Below are positions 30,578 through 35,783 of a stretch of DNA of 35,783 bases, piece by piece. The notes below the pieces were generated by a model. The model was given only the letters and a program-made list of their open reading frames with translations. It was not told the origin of the DNA and made no database searches. Positions within the stretch are counted from its first letter, which is position 1; the number at the start of each line of letters is the position of its first letter. The position numbers and the translations under genes were made by a program. Origin of the DNA: Streptococcus halichoeri (GTDB taxonomy: Bacteria; Bacillota; Bacilli; Lactobacillales; Streptococcaceae); assembly GCF_009870755.1 (NCBI RefSeq), contig NZ_WLZU01000022.1, positions 1 through 35,783 on the forward strand. The letters are read 5' to 3'.

Positions 30578-31318
30578 TTATACATTTAACACTTTGTCGA
30601 GAAATTCAATCAAACGCGGGTGTTTTGGGGCATCAAAAACCTCTTCAGGGCTACCATCTTCTAAGAATTGACCGCCATCCGTAAAGATAACCCGGTTGGC
30701 TACTTGTCTTGCAAAGCCCATTTCGTGCGTGACAATCAGCATGGTCATGCCTTGCTTGGCGAGGTCACGCATGACGTTTAAGACATCACCAACCATTTCG
30801 GGGTCAAGAGCTGAAGTTGGCTCGTCAAATAGCATAATGTCAGGATTCATTGCTAGACTGCGGGCAATCGCCACCCGTTGTTTTTGACCACCTGAAAGAC
30901 TGGCAGGGTAGGCATCTGCCTTTTCACTTAGTCCAACCTTTTCCAGTAAACTTAAGCCATGTTTACGGGCCACTTCTGGTGTTTCCTTGCCCAGTTCGGT
31001 TGGAGCAAACATGATATTTTCCAGAACAGTCATATGGGGAAAGAGATTGAAGTGTTGGAAAACCATGCCAATATTCTCACGCGCCTTATCAATATTGGTG
31101 TGAGGGTCTGATAACTCATAACCATCCACGACAACTTTACCACTAGTAATGGTTTCTAATAAGTTGAGTGTTCGAAGGAAGGTTGATTTACCAGAGCCTG
31201 ATGGGCCAATGATACAAACCACATCTCCTTCATAGAATTTGGCGTTGATTCCTTTGAGTACTTCATTATGGCCATAGGATTTATGAAGGTCTTGAACATC
31301 AATTTTTAATTCTGCCAT
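30578..31318 (-). CDS. glnQ: Glutamine/polar amino-acid ABC transporter ATPase GlnQ
   Basis: 246 residues. Walker [10 protein letters not shown] (about 38-46), Q-loop [12 protein letters not shown], signature [13 protein letters not shown] (about 142-154), Walker [14 protein letters not shown]-loop VTHEM. A typical polar amino-acid uptake ATPase. Its ATG overlaps the stop codon of glnP by one base (TAATG), so translation is coupled. Confidence 0.93.
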   Translation of the reverse strand: MAELKIDVQDLHKSYGHNEVLKGINAKFYEGDVVCIIGPSGSGKSTFLRTLNLLETITSGKVVVDGYELSDPHTNIDKARENIGMVFQHFNLFPHMTVLENIMFAPTELGKETPEVARKHGLSLLEKVGLSEKADAYPASLSGGQKQRVAIARSLAMNPDIMLFDEPTSALDPEMVGDVLNVMRDLAKQGMTMLIVTHEMGFARQVANRVIFTDGGQFLEDGSPEEVFDAPKHPRLIEFLDKVLNV

Positions 31319-33495
31319 TAGTTAAGCCTCTTTTCTAAGCGTTTTGCTAAGCGTGTTAAGAGCGTAATCATAATTAAATAGATAATTGCTAAAATTGCGT
31401 ACATCCGGAAAGATTGATAGTTACGGGCAATAATAATCTTTCCTGTTTGGAAAAGTTCAACCAAGCCAATTGCAGAGACAATCGTTGTGTCTTTTAGGGA
31501 AATGACAAACTGATTGATGAAGTTTGGCAGCATGACCTTGACTGCCTGTGGTAGGATGACCTTTTGCATGGTTTTGTGGTAGGGGATACCAAGGCTACGG
31601 CTTGCTTCCATTTGCCCTTTAGAGATAGCGTCAATACCACCACGAACTATCTCAGCGATGTAGGCTCCTCCATTTAGGGAAAGAGCAATGGTTGAAGCAA
31701 CAAAATCATTAATCGGTGATTGGTGACCTGTTAGGGTTTCAATCAGATTAGGTAAGCCCCAAAAGATAAAGGCTGCCACAATCATTAGGGGAATGCCGCG
31801 GACAAGATCAACAAAAATCGTGGAGGTTAAGCGAAGCCCTTTACTTGGAGACACTGCCATCATACCAAATAAAATCCCAATCAGCATGGCAATGGCAAAT
31901 GAAATTAAGGTTAGGCTAAGGGTTGTTCCCAAACCTTGAAGGAGTTGTCTATAGTTGTTGGAAAGCAAACCAAAGATGGTTGACTCATCAGCGTTTTTGG
32001 CATGGGCATCGGTCTTGTCTTCACTTGCTAAGTATTTATGAATGATGGCGTCATATTCACCAGATTTTTTCAGTTGTGCTAAGCCATTATTAAACATTTC
32101 GATCAGTTCAGGATGGCTCCCTTTTTTAACAGCAAAGCCATATTCACCTGAAGCTTCTCCCTTGAGAGGGGTTTCGAATTTGCGGCCTTGCTTAATGGCG
32201 TATTTGAGGATAGCCTCATCATCCATTAGGGCGACAATCGAGCCAGAATTTAGGCTGTCATACATTGATGATGCTTCATCAAAAGCCTTTAATTTATAGT
32301 CATAAGTCGCTTTATTCTTTTCCAAAAAGTCATAAGAAGCAGTGCCTTTTTTAGCTCCGACTGTTTTGTGACGGAGGTCTTTGTAAGAGGTGATAGAGCT
32401 GCCTGCTTTTGTACCTAGGCGAATTTTTGAAGTATAGTAGGAGTCTGAAAAATCAAAAATAGCTTGACGCTGTTCTGTCACAGACATTCCGGCGATGGCA
32501 CCATCAGCTTGGCCTGATTGGACAGCATTAAGCGCCGCGTCAAAACCTGGATTTGAAATATCAAGTTTGAAGCCTTGTTGCTTAGCAATGGCTTTTAAAA
32601 GCTCCATATCAATGCCGACATATTTGCCTTGACCATTTTGAAATTCAAAGGGGGCAAAGGATGAATCGGACACAATTTTATAAGTTGCTTTTTGTGGGCT
32701 GGCCTTTTTAGAGGCATCACCGGTGCTTGAGAGGCTTTTTGTGGCACTAGAAGCGCCGAGCCATTTTGTCATAATATCTTGATAAGTGCCATCTGCTTTC
32801 ATTTCTCTAAGAGAAGTGTTAAACTGCTTGACTAACTCATCATGGCCTTTTCCTTTTTTGACGGCAAACCCAAAGCTACCAATTGCTTCACCGGGCATAT
32901 TGATAGCCAGATTTTGATTTTGCTTAATGGCATATTGGATGACGGGTTGGTCATCCATGACGGCGTCGATTGAGCCAGAAGAAAGACTGTTATACATGAG
33001 GTCACCCGTGTCAAAGGTTTTAACATGGTAACCGTAGGTTTTTTTATGGTCATCAAGAAAACTTTGTGCAGCAGTACCATTTTTGACACCAACTGTTTTT
33101 CCTTTTAAAGCATTGTACTTTTTGATTGGTTTTGCTTTTTGAGTGGCAATGACAATCTTAGTATCATAATAAGGATCTGAAAAAGTAAACACCTTTTCGC
33201 GTTCCTTAGTAATTGTTGTGCCTGCCATTAAAGCATGGGCTTGTCCAGATTGGACAGCGTTAACAGCCGCATCAAAGCCGGGAAAGGACATTTTTAAGTC
33301 CCAATGTTGGCGTTTAGCTACTTCATTTATAATATCAACATCAATGCCTTTATAGATTTGATCAGCATCCTTAAACTCAAAGGGAGCATAAGCTGTATCT
33401 GAAACAACAGAGATAGTTTCAGCTTTGGCAAGTCCCGGGACAAGAAAAAGAATGGATACTAGTGACAGAAAACCTGCCTTAAAAAACTTTTTCAT
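31318..33495 (-). CDS. glnP: GlnP: two fused amino-acid-binding domains plus permease
   Basis: 725 residues from ATG 33495 ([12 protein letters not shown]), chosen for its AAGGAGA and signal peptide; the frame is open 17 codons further. Signal peptide about 1-25; substrate-binding domain 1 about 26-245 ([21 protein letters not shown]); domain 2 about 265-490 ([21 protein letters not shown]); then a permease domain with about five membrane segments and EAxxxxG-type coupling motif ([23 protein letters not shown]). As in L. lactis GlnPQ, tandem domains of differing affinity feed one permease importing Gln/Glu/Asn. Each domain retains YAPFEF. Confidence 0.93.
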   Translation of the reverse strand: MKKFFKAGFLSLVSILFLVPGLAKAETISVVSDTAYAPFEFKDADQIYKGIDVDIINEVAKRQHWDLKMSFPGFDAAVNAVQSGQAHALMAGTTITKEREKVFTFSDPYYDTKIVIATQKAKPIKKYNALKGKTVGVKNGTAAQSFLDDHKKTYGYHVKTFDTGDLMYNSLSSGSIDAVMDDQPVIQYAIKQNQNLAINMPGEAIGSFGFAVKKGKGHDELVKQFNTSLREMKADGTYQDIMTKWLGASSATKSLSSTGDASKKASPQKATYKIVSDSSFAPFEFQNGQGKYVGIDMELLKAIAKQQGFKLDISNPGFDAALNAVQSGQADGAIAGMSVTEQRQAIFDFSDSYYTSKIRLGTKAGSSITSYKDLRHKTVGAKKGTASYDFLEKNKATYDYKLKAFDEASSMYDSLNSGSIVALMDDEAILKYAIKQGRKFETPLKGEASGEYGFAVKKGSHPELIEMFNNGLAQLKKSGEYDAIIHKYLASEDKTDAHAKNADESTIFGLLSNNYRQLLQGLGTTLSLTLISFAIAMLIGILFGMMAVSPSKGLRLTSTIFVDLVRGIPLMIVAAFIFWGLPNLIETLTGHQSPINDFVASTIALSLNGGAYIAEIVRGGIDAISKGQMEASRSLGIPYHKTMQKVILPQAVKVMLPNFINQFVISLKDTTIVSAIGLVELFQTGKIIIARNYQSFRMYAILAIIYLIMITLLTRLAKRLEKRLN

Positions 33496-33662
33496 GGTGT
33501 TCTCCTTCATAAAATATGACTCATTATACCAAAAAATAGGTGTCAAGGCAAGTCAAGTGGTAGTTTCATGTTAGGTTTTATAACATCATTTTGCCAAAGG
33601 CAAATCAAGGCATTTCTGAAAAACTATGTTAAAATAGGACATGTTAAGAAAGAGGACAGATT

Positions 33663-35654
33663 ATGATTGATCGAAAAACTACAAATCGCTTTCACTTGGT
33701 TTCCCAATATGCTCCTTCAGGGGATCAGCCGCAAGCAATTGAACAACTCGTTGATAATATCGAAGGCGGCGAAAAAGCGCAAATTTTACTTGGTGCAACT
33801 GGTACTGGTAAAACCTATACCATGAGTCAAGTGATTAGTCAGGTTAATAAGCCAACACTGGTCATTGCACATAACAAGACTTTGGCGGGGCAATTATACG
33901 GTGAATTCAAGGAATTTTTTCCAGATAATGCCGTTGAGTACTTTGTTTCTTATTATGATTACTATCAGCCAGAAGCCTATGTTCCCTCTTCTGATACCTA
34001 TATTGAAAAAGATAGCTCGGTGAATGATGAGATTGATAAACTACGCCATTCAGCTACCTCCTCTTTGCTTGAGCGCAATGATGTGATTGTTGTTGCTTCA
34101 GTTTCTTGTATCTATGGTTTGGGTTCACCAAAAGAATATGCCGACTCAGCTGTAAGTTTGCGGCCAGGCCAAGAACTCTCTCGTGATCAGTTATTAAACC
34201 AACTAGTCGATATTCAGTTTGAACGTAATGATATTGACTTTCAGCGGGGGCGTTTTCGTGTGCGCGGTGACGTGGTGGAAGTTTTCCCAGCTTCACGCGA
34301 TGAGCATGCTTTTCGCGTTGAATTTTTCGGTGATGAGATTGACCGCATTCGGGAAATTGAAAGTCTAACGGGAAAGGTGCTAGGTGATGTTGACCACTTG
34401 GTCCTATTTCCGGCTACCCACTTTGTGACCAACGATGAACAGATGGAACACTCTATTTCGAAAATCCAGGCGGAGTTGGAACAACAATTGGCCCTTTTTG
34501 AGTCCGAAGGAAAATTGCTTGAAGCTCAGCGATTGAAACAAAGAACCGAGTATGACATTGAAATGCTGCGGGAAATGGGCTATACCAATGGCGTGGAAAA
34601 CTATTCTCGCCATATGGATGGTCGGTCGGCCGGAGAGCCGCCATTTACGCTTTTGGATTTCTTTCCGGAAGATTTCTTAATCATGGTTGATGAAAGTCAC
34701 ATGACCATGGGGCAAATCAAGGGCATGTACAATGGCGACCAGGCCCGTAAGCAGATGCTTATTGACTATGGTTTTCGCCTCCCATCGGCCCTAGACAATC
34801 GGCCACTACGCCGCGAAGAATTTGAAAGCCATGTCCATCAGATTGTTTATGTCTCTGCCACACCTGGCGACTATGAACGACAGCAAACAGATACCGTGAT
34901 TGAGCAGATCATCCGGCCAACTGGTCTCTTGGATCCTGAGGTTGAAGTACGCCCAACCATGGGCCAAATGGATGATTTGTTAGGTGAAATTAATCTTCGT
35001 AGTGAAAAAGGTGAGCGGACCTTTATTACGACTCTCACTAAGAAGATGGCTGAGGATTTGACAGACTATCTCAAAGAGATGGGGGTGAAAGTCAAATATA
35101 TGCACAGCGATATTAAAACGCTTGAGCGAACAGAAATTATTCGTGATTTGCGTTTGGGCGTTTTTGATGTGCTGATTGGCATCAATCTGCTGCGCGAAGG
35201 CATTGACGTGCCTGAAGTGAGCCTCGTTGCAATCCTTGATGCTGATAAAGAAGGATTTTTACGAAATGAACGCGGCCTGATTCAGACTATTGGCCGCGCA
35301 GCCAGAAACAGTCAAGGCCATGTCATCATGTATGCCGATAAGATGACAGAATCCATGCAAAAAGCAATTGATGAAACCGCCCGCAGACGGGAGATTCAGA
35401 TGGCTTATAATCGAGAACATGGTATTGTTCCACAGACAATTAAAAAAGAAATCCGGGATCTCATCGCAATTACTAAAGGCACTGACAGCCAAGTAGCTGA
35501 AGAAACTATCGATTATTCTGCTATGAATAAGAGTGAGCGTGAGACCGCTATTAAGCAACTGCAACAGCAAATGCAAGAAGCAGCAGAGGTGCTGGATTTT
35601 GAACTGGCAGCCCAGATTCGTGACATGGTCCTTGAATTGAAGGCAATGGATTAA
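33663..35654 (+). CDS. uvrB: Excinuclease ABC subunit UvrB
   Basis: 663 residues, complete. Nucleotide-excision repair: UvrA loads UvrB at lesions, then UvrC cuts. Walker A GATGTGKT (about 44-51), beta-hairpin region [19 protein letters not shown] (about 98-116) that inserts between DNA strands, DEAD-box variant DESH in [12 protein letters not shown], helicase motifs [15 protein letters not shown] and [23 protein letters not shown], and the C-terminal UVR motif (about 626-660) that contacts UvrC. Divergent from glnP; terminator follows. Confidence 0.97.
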   Translation: MIDRKTTNRFHLVSQYAPSGDQPQAIEQLVDNIEGGEKAQILLGATGTGKTYTMSQVISQVNKPTLVIAHNKTLAGQLYGEFKEFFPDNAVEYFVSYYDYYQPEAYVPSSDTYIEKDSSVNDEIDKLRHSATSSLLERNDVIVVASVSCIYGLGSPKEYADSAVSLRPGQELSRDQLLNQLVDIQFERNDIDFQRGRFRVRGDVVEVFPASRDEHAFRVEFFGDEIDRIREIESLTGKVLGDVDHLVLFPATHFVTNDEQMEHSISKIQAELEQQLALFESEGKLLEAQRLKQRTEYDIEMLREMGYTNGVENYSRHMDGRSAGEPPFTLLDFFPEDFLIMVDESHMTMGQIKGMYNGDQARKQMLIDYGFRLPSALDNRPLRREEFESHVHQIVYVSATPGDYERQQTDTVIEQIIRPTGLLDPEVEVRPTMGQMDDLLGEINLRSEKGERTFITTLTKKMAEDLTDYLKEMGVKVKYMHSDIKTLERTEIIRDLRLGVFDVLIGINLLREGIDVPEVSLVAILDADKEGFLRNERGLIQTIGRAARNSQGHVIMYADKMTESMQKAIDETARRREIQMAYNREHGIVPQTIKKEIRDLIAITKGTDSQVAEETIDYSAMNKSERETAIKQLQQQMQEAAEVLDFELAAQIRDMVLELKAMD

Positions 35655-35665
35655 AGCTCAGATTG

Positions 35666-35700
35666 AAGACAAACTGGTCTAAACCTCCAGTTTGTCTTTT
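35666..35700 (+). terminator. Terminator of uvrB
   Basis: AAGACAAACTGG pairs with CCAGTTTGTCTT, followed by T-rich sequence. Confidence 0.87.
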
Positions 35701-35783
35701 CTTTTACTTTCATTATGCTGATTGGAATAACTTTGACAAATTTCAGGCAAACTAAAAAGGCTATCCTAGCCATTATCTTACTA

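Noticed and set aside
1..35783. CRISPR arrays, tRNA or rRNA genes, prophage
   Set aside because: I saw no spaced repeats, no tRNA-like or rRNA-like sequence and no phage genes.

Overview
The window looks like a pyogenic-group Streptococcus. The evidence is the low-to-moderate GC content, a RofA/Nra-type regulator beside thioester/fibronectin-binding adhesins, two tandem M-like LPXTG proteins, a five-motif histidine-triad lipoprotein, and a conserved streptococcal core (obgE, pepS, tandem-SBP GlnP with GlnQ, uvrB). It also carries an apparently intact haem catalase, which is unusual because streptococci are classically catalase-negative. The one pyogenic species I recall being described with marked catalase activity is S. 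didelphis, so that is my best guess. It is an inference; no ribosomal RNA lies in the window.

Layout. 1-335: 3' end of an IS30-family element. 350-9390: surface-protein island. A RofA-like regulator sits between two leftward thioester-domain adhesin genes that share a near-identical promoter. The left one is decayed: both thioester residues and most fibronectin-binding repeats are gone. Two tandem M-like genes follow, each with an (AT)n tract of different length (10 versus 7 units) inside the promoter. 9640-13180: a leftward redox/electrophile-stress cluster (DJ-1/PfpI protein, nitroreductase, frameshifted flavin disulfide reductase) divergent from an OhrR-like MarR regulator, with a good operator/promoter arrangement between them. 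13181-16564: histidine-triad lipoprotein after a long non-coding stretch.

16565-22172: a decayed hypothetical gene, an alpha/beta hydrolase, the catalase (leftward, with a candidate cre site), a divergent small HTH regulator plus membrane-protein pair, a GNAT acetyltransferase and a PaaI-like thioesterase. 22248-23758: FetAB-type iron exporter with a 13/15 match to a PerR box at its start site. 23927-25400: MFS transporter behind a roughly 200-nt leader that contains an intrinsic terminator, a competing antiterminator strand and a 20-codon Phe-rich leader ORF overlapping the terminator. 25560-28534: candidate small RNA, FlK-like thioesterase, RsuA-type pseudouridine synthase, corA remnant and aminopeptidase PepS. 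28697-35654: core genes (DUF4044 peptide, obgE, small conserved protein, glnQ, glnP, uvrB).

Working together: the left third is a host-interaction island, and the middle repeatedly concerns oxidative stress (redox-sensing MarR cluster, catalase, PerR-boxed iron efflux). Four genes look broken or decayed (flavin reductase, hypothetical at 16923, corA, first thioester adhesin), which suggests ongoing genome reduction or host adaptation.
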